Of a stretch of 64,000 nucleotides of DNA, positions 1 through 7,915 are shown piece after piece. Each line of letters opens with the position of its first letter. Within the stretch, counting starts at the first letter, position 1. The translations under genes were made by a program, and so were the position numbers. Origin of the DNA: Cardiocondyla obscurior (Eukaryota; Arthropoda; Insecta; Hymenoptera; Formicidae); assembly GCF_019399895.1 (NCBI RefSeq), contig NC_091882.1, positions 4,402,001-4,466,000 on the forward strand, read 5' to 3'. Under the pieces are notes generated by a model. It had not been told where the DNA came from. It ran no database searches and was given only the letters and a program-made list of their open reading frames with translations.

Positions 1-158
1 TTTGTAAGATTCGGCATCTTCATTATCTGCGTCTAAGGTTTCAATGATGTGGTCTTCTCTAACATCGCCGTCGAGCATATCAGCCATGTACGTTTCTCGT
101 ATCCTTTGATATAAGATGCTACACTTCATCGCCATCCTCGTTAACATAATTTTTATCT
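1..158 (-). pseudogene. Truncated duplicate of the neighbouring 171-aa gene
   Basis: Bases 18-157 repeat, with many substitutions, the segment at about 280-410 that encodes the C-terminal half of the next gene. Both copies share tracts such as gcgtctaaggtttcaatg and gtcgagcatatcagcca. The first copy is cut by the window edge and its frame is not clearly open, so it is a partial tandem duplication. The rest of the copy, if any, lies to the left of the window. Confidence 0.6.
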
Positions 159-674
159 TTATAATTCCTTTTGGCGCTGCGACCACCAGTTGAATATTTT
201 AAATACATTCTGTAAAGCGCAATGCGTAAGATAATTTCCGCATCGCATGGTATTAATAGTATCTAAAATATTTAAAGATTCAATATCTTCATAATCAGCG
301 TCTAAGGTTTCAATGGTGTAATCTTCTCTAACATCATCGTCGAGCATATCAGCCAACCATGCACATTTCTCATATCCTTTGACGTATATAAGACGTGACA
401 CTTCATCACCGTCTACACCTGTTACAGCTGTTGTAATTAATTGTTTTGCCATGTTGTATGGCACAGTTCCTTCTTCCCATGACAATGCGTGATGATATTT
501 TATTGTCCAAGAAATGCATGATTTTTCAGATTGTGTCAAAAAATTCCATGGCACTGGATTTTTAAAGATGTAATGAGTTAGAACAGTACCCTTTCTTAGC
601 ACTGCAACTTCTTTTACAATAAATCGTCGCCCAATATTAAAACCTTGAAGATCAACAAACGTTGGCACAATCAT
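159..674 (-). CDS. Conserved-looking 171-aa protein of the integrated virus, function unknown
   Basis: An ATG-started frame encodes 171 residues. The N-terminus contains VDLQGF followed by FIVKEVAVL, which superficially resembles the first strand and acidic motif of DEDD-type exonucleases. The second and third acidic motifs are not evident to me, so the nuclease idea is weak. The C-terminus is acidic around residues 113-130. The gene lies 83 bases downstream of the capsid gene on the same strand and has a damaged tandem copy on its other side. I infer an accessory gene of the Polinton/adintovirus. I do not recognise a firm family. Confidence 0.6.
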   Translation of the reverse strand: MIVPTFVDLQGFNIGRRFIVKEVAVLRKGTVLTHYIFKNPVPWNFLTQSEKSCISWTIKYHHALSWEEGTVPYNMAKQLITTAVTGVDGDEVSRLIYVKGYEKCAWLADMLDDDVREDYTIETLDADYEDIESLNILDTINTMRCGNYLTHCALQNVFKIFNWWSQRQKEL

Positions 675-757
675 GATGAACGCGTGTTTGAAACAATAAT
701 GATGTGTAGATAAAATTGTTTCTTTATATATGATAAAAACTGCTGATATAGCAATTT

Positions 758-1960
758 TTATAAGACCTTGCGCACAACGTTAGACAGTGGACTATATTCA
801 ACTATGCGATCGTGTAAAATAAGACAATATGCGGTTGTATTTGCAGGAACATTTTCCTTGCAATCAAATTCTAATCGCACGTCTACAGTGGCGCTTTTGA
901 TTGACTCGTTCTGTCGAGAGCAATCGATAACAACAAATGGTCCATATGATAGAAATGCTGCTACATTGCAAAAAGCCTCATAAGAACTGTTGCCGTAATA
1001 AGCTTTACGAAAACGTATATACATATCATAAAGAATGGCGTATCTTTTTTTGTCAAAATCTAAATTCAGATCATCATATGGATAATATTCAGAGTTGAGA
1101 AAAAGTTTCACATTCGTTAATTTACAATCATCAAAAATGGTTGATTTTTTAGACATAACGTTTTTGCGATCGGTTTGCAGAGCAAAGATAACGTATCGAG
1201 GTTTTTCAAGTTGCGTTGCAGCCTTGACGGCCCAAGAATGTTTTGTAGTACTTTGCAAAAGAGGATATTCATACAAATCCCATGAGCGAAAAGTCATGCT
1301 TAAATATCGCCCACTATCCAAAGTTCGCAGCATGGATAATTTATTGACCTCATTTAATATGACATGAGACATTCGCCACTGTATTTTATGCAATTCAATT
1401 TCTGGCTCTAATTTCGAATCTCCTATAATGGAATTATTATCATTGCGAGCGCGTATTAAAATTAATTCATGGCGAGCGTTGACAACCACTCGTTTATAAT
1501 CTTCACAGAAACCTAACAATATACTGAGGGGTACACAAAAATTAAAGAATCCTTCTGACGTAGTTGATGATTCACTCCATCCAGCATTTTGCAGCATCAC
1601 AGCATTATCAGATGTTAGCGATATATAATTTTTAAGAGTGCTAGTTATTTCAACGTTTCTGTTGCTATCAATTTCTACACCATTAAGTTCATAACGAATT
1701 TTATCAAACATAAACGCTACACAATTATTTCCTAGCGCAGCTGTTAACTTATCGTCAGATTTTTTTATTTTTATTTTTCCCTCAATATGGAGAAAACTGT
1801 CACATGGCAACGTATACAAATCCTGTTGTTGTATTGGTATCCGTATTTCATCACTATATCCAAACGTTGTGTTAGCATATGGGTTGTACGTATGAGTTTC
1901 AATTTTAACAATACTATTATCAAAGATCGGCTTATCATCAATAATCAATATATCAGCCAT
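758..1960 (-). CDS. Major capsid protein (double-jelly-roll type) of a Polinton/adintovirus
   Basis: This 400-aa protein opens with MADILIIDDKPI and continues with beta-rich segments such as SFLHIEGKIKI and the repeated charged/aromatic pattern expected of a hexon-like capsid. Length and beginning fit the major capsid proteins of insect adintoviruses as I recall them. It would assemble the icosahedral shell. It lies directly downstream of the penton-like gene on the same strand, within a block of capsid and maturation genes, which supports the call. The frame is intact with an ATG start and no internal stop. Assignment rests on family resemblance and context, not on a catalytic motif. Confidence 0.75.
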   Translation of the reverse strand: MADILIIDDKPIFDNSIVKIETHTYNPYANTTFGYSDEIRIPIQQQDLYTLPCDSFLHIEGKIKIKKSDDKLTAALGNNCVAFMFDKIRYELNGVEIDSNRNVEITSTLKNYISLTSDNAVMLQNAGWSESSTTSEGFFNFCVPLSILLGFCEDYKRVVVNARHELILIRARNDNNSIIGDSKLEPEIELHKIQWRMSHVILNEVNKLSMLRTLDSGRYLSMTFRSWDLYEYPLLQSTTKHSWAVKAATQLEKPRYVIFALQTDRKNVMSKKSTIFDDCKLTNVKLFLNSEYYPYDDLNLDFDKKRYAILYDMYIRFRKAYYGNSSYEAFCNVAAFLSYGPFVVIDCSRQNESIKSATVDVRLEFDCKENVPANTTAYCLILHDRIVEYSPLSNVVRKVL

Positions 1961-2112
1961 TTTTAGATGTTACACACAATGAAACCCAGTGATTTAAAAA
2001 ATTTTACGTTTGATGTAGTAAGTTTTTTCTTCAATATTTGAACCCCTTTGGTGGAAGCTGTGTATTTAGTTTGTCTCACGTTCGGCGTTTTATTCAAAAC
2101 GAGCATCTCACA

Positions 2113-2685
2113 CTAAAGTCGTCTACGCACATGCAGTCTCACGGTAATTTCTTCGCCACGAAAATCAAGCAATCGTCCGTTTTGATCTACAATGCGAATC
2201 GTCAAATCAGTAACGCTTCGTACGACGACTGGAAGGTAAATGGTCTGTGTTGGAGTTTCAGATATCTTATATCCAGGTGGAACCTTAGGTGAAAATTCAT
2301 GTATTGTATGTACACGTTTTCCATTACTGTTTGCACCCCCCGTTACACTGCATTCAATGCAAATAACATTTACATTGATAATTTGTATCGGTGCATCCGA
2401 TTCATGCCAACGTAATGGCTCGAGTATGCGATCTGGTGAAAAACCTAACAACGATTCAATGTTGAATGGTTTGGTGAAATTTATTTGATAAATACACTTA
2501 ATCTTGCTTTTCATCGTATTGTTATTAGCTCTAATCGTTAAAGGATAATCTTTTTCACCATCGCCATGTGAAATCATGTTCTTTGTAACATCATTGATAT
2601 GAAGCTCGTCGAGCGTACGTTTTAGATATTCGGCAATATAGCACAGTTCATACGAGCCGTCGGGAATGGTAATACTTATTCCATT

Positions 2686-2761
<76 letters not shown>

Positions 2762-2931
2762 GCATTATCGAAATAGAATGTATTATTTGATGAGTTTACA
2801 TTAGGAATTGTAAAATACGTTTCAAAATCAGCCAGCCCGAGTTCATATTCTCCATCGCTTAAATCTATAGCAGGAAAGTAGCTCACCGCGAGGATACTAC
2901 TTTTGCCTGATAACGTGAGCGTCAGCGACAT
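2113..2931 (-). CDS. Penton-like minor capsid protein with a poly-Asp tract
   Basis: The 272-aa product contains features I associate with adintovirus penton-like proteins: YELGLADFETY near the N-terminus, IPDGSYEL in the middle, LLGFSPDRIL, and a C-terminal VPPGYKISETP, IYLPV and VRLHVRRRL. It would form the vertex capsomers. Between about residues 57 and 82 the protein runs through roughly 25 consecutive aspartates encoded by an ATC/GAT microsatellite. The frame is otherwise intact. It sits between the protease and the major capsid gene on the same strand, the usual clustering of virion genes. Confidence 0.72.
2686..2760. repeat. (ATC)25 trinucleotide microsatellite inside the penton-like gene
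   Basis: Twenty-five uninterrupted ATC units; read on the minus strand they are GAT codons for aspartate, so length change keeps the frame. Confidence 0.97.
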
Positions 2932-2945
2932 GTTTGATACTGAGT

Positions 2946-3424
2946 TTACAGCGCATAATGTTTGTTCTTAAATTGTGTATCAATCGTCTGTAGAAACTGT
3001 AGACACAATTGCCCACAATTGTTTTGATTATATCGTTGATATGGTAAGCGATTATATTCAATTCGTGTTGCGTCATTCTCCAGATATCGAGCAAGTTCTT
3101 GTGGCGGTCGAAGATTACCGAAACTATCAAAATACATAGCGCGATTTCCTCTTTTCGCATATGCCACCCAGTGGGTACCTAATCCTTCAACTTTATCTAA
3201 ATTCACAATACCGCTCTCGTTTTGATGTATTCCCTCAATCGGTAAAGTGTCACGCATAAAAACGCCTCTAAAATATGGAATGCGCATGTGTTTCGCTAAT
3301 TGTCGCAACTGTATATTGGTAGTAGCACTTTTGGGAAATTTCAACGTCTCATCGGCGTTTTTTTTTTTCCTTTCTTATTTCTATTATTTTTTCGAACTCC
3401 ACCACCACGTTTGTATGGAGCGAG
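2946..3424 (-). CDS. Adenovirus-type cysteine protease (adenain-like)
   Basis: The protein processes viral precursors during virion maturation. Counting from the TTG at 3344, the conserved residues are His58 in GTHWVAYAK, Asp73 in YFDSFGN, Gln103 and Cys110 in NNCGQLCLQF, the order and spacing of the adenain catalytic set (His, acidic, Gln, Cys). The codon at 3344 is not an ATG. The frame is open upstream through a basic linker (KRGGGV and a Lys/Asn-rich stretch) as far as the TAA that ends the PLA2-like frame at 3425. No methionine start is visible in this segment, so the protease was probably made as the C-terminal part of a larger product. Confidence 0.85.
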
Positions 3425-3994
3425 TTAAACACCGCGACCTTCCATGGCGTAATTGTGACGTTTCATTTCTTCAAGTTGGCGTTGTGAGGCTTTTTTATCA
3501 TTTACAGCTTTTGCGATTCCTGCGGCTCCACCAGCGAGCGAACCAATAACACCCAGTAAGGGTAAAAGCGGTATAACGCCACCACGTTTTGCTATCGGAA
3601 GTGTTCGTTTCTTCACCGTTTTCTTCTTCAGCGTATTCTTCCTCGCTGCACATAAGCCCATACCAAGTTTCGTTTTTGCTTTCATAGCTGCCCATACGGT
3701 TGTGGCTGCAGCTTTTTCACCAAAACTTGAATCTTCTGCGTTAATACGTTGCAGCGCTTTATTGGCGAGAATATTGTCAGCCACGTGGCGCCCTGCGAGA
3801 TTGTTGCTACGTAAGTAAGCTATATCGTGATCACGACAAGCCGCATCTAACGGATTAATTCCACGATCTCCTCTGGCAAATCGTTTGTTTAATCGAGTTC
3901 CTGGGCCACAAAACTGGTACCCGGGTATGTGCAATTCAAACGGAAGTACGTTAATCGCTCTGTTTAACAAGCCTCGCCCCATTTTCTCAGACAT
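3425..3994 (-). CDS. Phospholipase A2 domain plus basic core/membrane-active tail
   Basis: The 189-aa protein has a parvovirus-VP1-like PLA2 domain: calcium loop YQFCGPGT at residues 26-33 and catalytic DAACRDHDIAY at 50-60, with the His56-Asp57 pair. Such domains breach the endosomal membrane on entry. After residue 110 follow a Lys/Arg-rich segment and a Gly/Ala/Leu-rich hydrophobic stretch (roughly 138-163), resembling adenovirus core or pVI-like peptides. The ATG directly follows the TGA of the 92-aa gene. The terminal TAA is followed in the same frame by open sequence leading into the protease. Confidence 0.82.
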   Translation of the reverse strand: MSEKMGRGLLNRAINVLPFELHIPGYQFCGPGTRLNKRFARGDRGINPLDAACRDHDIAYLRSNNLAGRHVADNILANKALQRINAEDSSFGEKAAATTVWAAMKAKTKLGMGLCAARKNTLKKKTVKKRTLPIAKRGGVIPLLPLLGVIGSLAGGAAGIAKAVNDKKASQRQLEEMKRHNYAMEGRGV

Positions 3995-4273
3995 TCAATA
4001 GTTTTTTATTAATGGCGGAGAACCGTCAACATGTGTTTCATAACTCAATAAATTATAATGTTTTAAACATCGGCGGTATTGCTGAACATCTAAATCAGCT
4101 TTTAAGTGTTCAGGAAGCTTATTCCACAAATAGTCAATATGTTGCGAAAATCGTTGCAATAAGAATATTTTTGGGATATGTTGTAGTTGTTCAGCGGTTA
4201 AATCACAAATATTACAATCGTCCGACAGCAACAAAAACATATTGAATACTGAGCGTTTAATTTTTATGCACAC
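3995..4273 (-). CDS. Small 92-aa virus-associated protein, function unknown
   Basis: The frame starts at an ATG and ends in TGA immediately abutting the ATG of the PLA2 gene, a compact viral arrangement. The protein has a hydrophobic/cysteine-containing N-terminus (MFLLLSDDCNICDL) and a recognisable central segment (QHIPKIFLLQRF, LWNKLPEHLKADLDVQ). I have an impression of similar small proteins next to insect adintovirus genes but cannot name a function. Confidence 0.6.
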   Translation of the reverse strand: MCIKIKRSVFNMFLLLSDDCNICDLTAEQLQHIPKIFLLQRFSQHIDYLWNKLPEHLKADLDVQQYRRCLKHYNLLSYETHVDGSPPLIKNY

Positions 4274-4323
4274 AACTATAAATATATCAGCCTGGATGAT
4301 ATTGATCTCATTTAGAAGGTAGA

Positions 4324-5013
4324 ATGCGGTTCATACAGCAAGCGCCACCAATCAAGGTGGTGAATTTCGATGACAAGTTATTATCCGAGTGTGTGTTACA
4401 TAGACATGGAAACATGTTACCGAGTTCTATTCGCGCTATCATTTGTGGTCCATCAAATTGCGGCAAAACTAATGTATTAATAAGTCTGTTGGAAAGTCTG
4501 CATGGTATACGATTTGAAAACGTTTATGTATACTCGAAATCGTTGCAACAACCAAAATATCAGTATTTGAAAAAGATATTGGCATCAATAGAAAAAATTA
4601 ATTATTTCACATTTTCAAATAATATTGATGTTGTTCCACCGAGCGAAGCACTTCCGAATTCTATATTTATTTTTGATGACATAGCATGTGATAAGCAGGA
4701 TGCGGTAAGAGAATACTTTGCAATGGGGCGACACGCGAACGTTGACAGTTTTTATCTTTGTCAAACGTATGCGAAAATACCGAAGCATCTTATACGTGAC
4801 AATACGAATTTTTTAATTCTATTTAAACAGGATGTTACAAATATGAAACATATATATAATGATCATGTTAACACTGATATGTCATTCGAAGATTTTGATA
4901 AATTGTGTCGAATATGTTGGCAACAAAAGTATGGATTTGTGGTGATTGATAAAGACAGTGCTATTTCAAACGGTCGCTATAGAAAGGGATTTAACGACTT
5001 CGTGGTATCATAA
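4324..5013 (+). CDS. Genome-packaging ATPase (FtsK/HerA, A32-like)
   Basis: The 229-aa protein has Walker A GPSNCGKT at residues 42-49 and Walker B IFIFDD at 114-119, followed by a conserved SFYLCQTYAKIPKHLIRDNTN-like sensor region and FKQD. These features match the packaging ATPases of Polintons, adintoviruses and nucleocytoplasmic viruses, which pump DNA into the capsid. The ATG is 50 bases from the divergently transcribed minus-strand block, so this gap probably contains back-to-back promoters. The frame is intact. Confidence 0.88.
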   Translation: MRFIQQAPPIKVVNFDDKLLSECVLHRHGNMLPSSIRAIICGPSNCGKTNVLISLLESLHGIRFENVYVYSKSLQQPKYQYLKKILASIEKINYFTFSNNIDVVPPSEALPNSIFIFDDIACDKQDAVREYFAMGRHANVDSFYLCQTYAKIPKHLIRDNTNFLILFKQDVTNMKHIYNDHVNTDMSFEDFDKLCRICWQQKYGFVVIDKDSAISNGRYRKGFNDFVVS

Positions 5014-5061
5014 TGTGATCAGTTGTTGTCGATACACCGATTGATAACTGTCAAGCTCAAT

Positions 5062-6285
5062 ATGAATAACAACAGTGAACTTAAAAATCGAGAGATAATT
5101 GCGAAGAAAATTGCTCAAACGAGCAATTCGATTCGCAAAAAGTATCATGCTATGAAGACGGGAAAAATGGAAGAAGATATCGCGTTGGAGCGACATTTTA
5201 AACCCATCGTTGAGCCTCTTAAACAGATTGTAGAAAACACCGTTGGAAACAACGAAGTTGAATCAGCCATATCAAAGAACGAATCGTATTTTCCGGAAAA
5301 AAAAGATGTGTTAACGCCAAAACAAAAACGATTAATTACAGCATCTCCAATATCATTACCTGAAGAAAAAGAAGAAAGTAGATCGACACCAAAACGGAAT
5401 CGATTAATAAATACATCGTTGATATCTTTATTGGAAGAAGAAAAAGATGAAAGTAGATTGACGCCAAAACGGAAACGATCAAATGCATCGTCACCGATAA
5501 CAGCATCGACTCCAATTAAATCAGCGTTAAAACGATCACACACCATACCGTCCACATTAAACGAGACGCCTAAGTTCGTGCAACAGCGAAATTTTTTATC
5601 CAGGGAACGTTCACACTCACATTCCATTGAAGACGTTTTCGATACCGCAGACGAACCGCTGGTAACATCTATTCGACAAAAGTTGCAAACATCAGAAGGT
5701 TGGAAGACTCTTCAAACTCATTATGGACCGTTGGGACAAAAGTATTTAGGCGCTGTTTTGAGCGGAAAAAAATCTATTAACATCGATAGCGTTTACGGAG
5801 TTTATTTCAACGACAATGGAACGATGATTGGCAACAAGCGTGTTGATTTAGATAAAAATGATAATATATTGATAGATGGTAAAAAGTATCCTGGAACAGT
5901 GGGACTTTACGAATTGATTTTTATGAGATTTCCCGATGAGAGCAGTTATACTGATACCGATAAAGAAAATTATAAAAGTATACTCATGGCAACGAATGCA
6001 CATAAACGTGACTACAATTCTCAAAATCAAGTAAAGAGTAACAAAGGTCACAAATATAAGAATATAATCGCTCCTGTGCTGAGTAAAAAAATTGGACAAG
6101 GTATACCATACGCTGTAACATTAAACAATAATAAAATCGATTATGTTCATTGGGATGATCCAAACGAGCTCGTAGATCGTCTTCGATTGCTCGAAGCCTC
6201 ACGCTATGCAGGTCATAACGCTCACGACAATGAGATTTTATCAATTATTGAGGAACTTCGCGAAGTGGGGCTTATTATAAATTAA
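5062..6285 (+). CDS. 407-aa virus-associated protein with basic N-half and conserved C-half, function unknown
   Basis: The first ATG of the open frame is at 5062 (MNNNSEL); the frame is open 39 bases further upstream but has no ATG. The N-terminal 180 residues are charged and carry imperfect repeats (TPKQKRLI, TPKRNRLI, TPKRKRSN), apparently nuclear-localisation-like. The C-terminal half is more ordered (GPLGQKYLGAVLSGKKS, DSVYGVYFNDNGTMIG, YPGTVGLYELIF). I believe this matches a domain of unknown function common beside insect Polinton genes, but I cannot verify the name. It lies 48 bases after the ATPase on the same strand, and a virion or DNA-binding role is an inference. Confidence 0.7.
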   Translation: MNNNSELKNREIIAKKIAQTSNSIRKKYHAMKTGKMEEDIALERHFKPIVEPLKQIVENTVGNNEVESAISKNESYFPEKKDVLTPKQKRLITASPISLPEEKEESRSTPKRNRLINTSLISLLEEEKDESRLTPKRKRSNASSPITASTPIKSALKRSHTIPSTLNETPKFVQQRNFLSRERSHSHSIEDVFDTADEPLVTSIRQKLQTSEGWKTLQTHYGPLGQKYLGAVLSGKKSINIDSVYGVYFNDNGTMIGNKRVDLDKNDNILIDGKKYPGTVGLYELIFMRFPDESSYTDTDKENYKSILMATNAHKRDYNSQNQVKSNKGHKYKNIIAPVLSKKIGQGIPYAVTLNNNKIDYVHWDDPNELVDRLRLLEASRYAGHNAHDNEILSIIEELREVGLIIN

Positions 6286-6320
6286 AGTATGCATACACAA
6301 TTTAATCATTTGATATCGAA

Positions 6321-6710
6321 ATGCCGATTAACAAGTTTGGAACATTGCTTAAAGATGGTGGAGGAAGTAATACTAATCAACATTATCGATATAATGCGTT
6401 AGTTAGAAATTACGTGCGCGATAACGCTCTTTGTGTAACATCCACCGATTACGACGCGCGATCACGCAAAATTAAGCGTGTAGCTGAACCTTTGGACGAT
6501 GATGATGCTGTCAACAAACAATATGTTCAACAAAATTTACAGATTTTAAAGAATGAAATTGTGGAACTTAATAATAATGTTCAACAGAATGTGCAGAATT
6601 TAAAAGATCAACAAAATGAACTGAATAAGAAAATGGAAATACTACAGAGTAGTCTACAGGTTGTGGTAAACACTCTTCGCAATAAATTTATTCGCGGTGA
6701 ACAGAATTAA
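6321..6710 (+). CDS. Fibre-like coiled-coil protein
   Basis: This 129-aa protein starts at an ATG 35 bases after the preceding gene. Residues 45-70 contain the pattern KIKRVAEPLDDDDAVNKQYV, very like the conserved turn at the head of phage and virus tail-fibre shafts. The C-terminal half is an amphipathic Asn/Gln-rich coiled coil (NNVQQNVQNLKDQQNELNKK). A short trimeric attachment or spike protein is a reasonable inference; no receptor-binding head is present. Confidence 0.6.
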   Translation: MPINKFGTLLKDGGGSNTNQHYRYNALVRNYVRDNALCVTSTDYDARSRKIKRVAEPLDDDDAVNKQYVQQNLQILKNEIVELNNNVQQNVQNLKDQQNELNKKMEILQSSLQVVVNTLRNKFIRGEQN

Positions 6711-6712
6711 AC

Positions 6713-6800
6713 AGCTGCCGTTGCCGTTTGCTGTTCCCGTTGCCGTTGCCGTTGCCGCTGCCGTTGCCGTTGCCGTTGCTGTTTCTATTGTTAATACCGT
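6713..6800. repeat. GCCGTT-type hexanucleotide repeat
   Basis: About a dozen imperfect copies of ccgttg/gctgttg follow the fibre-like gene and separate it from the integrase. No reading frame is evident. Confidence 0.85.
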
Positions 6801-6886
6801 TTTGTTATCGTTTTCGGTGTTGCTATTGTTCATATTTATGAAAAAAATTTTTTTAATAGTGCGGTAAATCTCATAGCTTTAAAAAA

Positions 6887-7827
6887 ATGTCAAAGAAAAT
6901 AAGCTCAAAAAAACTACAATTGGTAAACGAATTGCATACACCGGCGAGAAGAAATTTTTCTCGAAGGCGTGTCATAGTGCGCGGGTATGATGACTTGTGG
7001 CAAGCTGATGTAGTCGAGATGCGCCCATACACACGTGTCAACCAAGGTTACCACTACATATTCACCGTTATCGATGTGCTGAGCAAGCATGCATGGGCTG
7101 TACCATTAAAGACAAAAAGCGGTATCAAAGTTGCAACAGCGATTGCAAAGATCTTTCGCAATAATAAAAGATGTCCGAATAATGTTCAAACTGATAAAGG
7201 AAAAGAATTTTACATCGCAAACGTACAAAAACTTTAAAAAAAAACATAATATTAACCATTATTCTACATACACTGTAATGAAAGCGTCAGTTGTCGAACG
7301 ATTTAATCGAACGCTTAAAAACGCTATGTGGAAAATGTTTACACTCAATGGAAATTATAAATGGCTTGATTCACTGCAGCAGCTCGTTTTGGATTATAAT
7401 ATGCGAAAACATCGAACTATTGGTATGCGACCTGTCGATGTTACGCCTGCAAACGCAGGCAAACTCTTGGCAACGGTCTACAGCCGCATAAAGATTGCTG
7501 CTCCAGCACGGTTTAAAACTGGTGATTCAGTACGTGTTAGCAAATTTAAAACAATATTTGAAAAAGGCTATACACCAAATTGGACTACGGAAGTATTTAC
7601 AATTGTCAAAGTGCAAAAAAACTAATCCTGTGACATACTTGTTGGAGGATTCTTGTGGAAAACCTATCGCAGGAGGATTCTATGAACAGAAATTGCTTCA
7701 CGTAAATAATCCTGATGTATATCTTGTTGAAAAAGTGTTACGAAAACAAGGAAATAATGTTTATGTAAAGTGGCTGGGATTTAATAATTCACATAACTCA
7801 TGGATATGCAAGAATAACGTTTTATAA
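6887..7827 (+). pseudogene. Retrovirus-type integrase with C-terminal chromodomain-like segment, frameshifted
   Basis: The DDE core is visible in pieces: the first Asp in LWQADVVEM, the second in QTDKGKEF, and the Glu in VVERFNRTLK. A C-terminal segment ending KWLGFNNSHNSWI resembles a chromodomain. This is the Polinton/adintovirus integrase that inserts the linear genome. It is split over three frames, with shifts near 7225 and near 7620, both at runs of seven or more A. The product cannot be made as one chain unless these are sequence errors. The start at 6887 is an ATG after an A-rich leader. Confidence 0.85.
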
Positions 7828-7857
7828 GAATTTTATATAATTAAAAAAAATTTTTTA

Positions 7858-7905
7858 TTTACAATATATAATGTATAATGTATAATGTATAATGTATAAT
7901 ATATA
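7858..7905. repeat. TATAATG heptamer tandem repeat between convergent integrase and polymerase genes
   Basis: Five near-perfect copies of tataatg lie in the 88-base gap between the convergent ends of integrase and DNA polymerase. AT-rich sequence on both sides (aattaaaaaaaatttttt and tatataaaaatttttt) could serve polyadenylation in both directions. Confidence 0.85.
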
Positions 7906-7915
7906 TAAAAATTTT

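Noticed and set aside
768..1367. Plus-strand open frames over the capsid gene
   Set aside because: Antisense shadows of the 400-aa capsid frame without motifs or ATG context.
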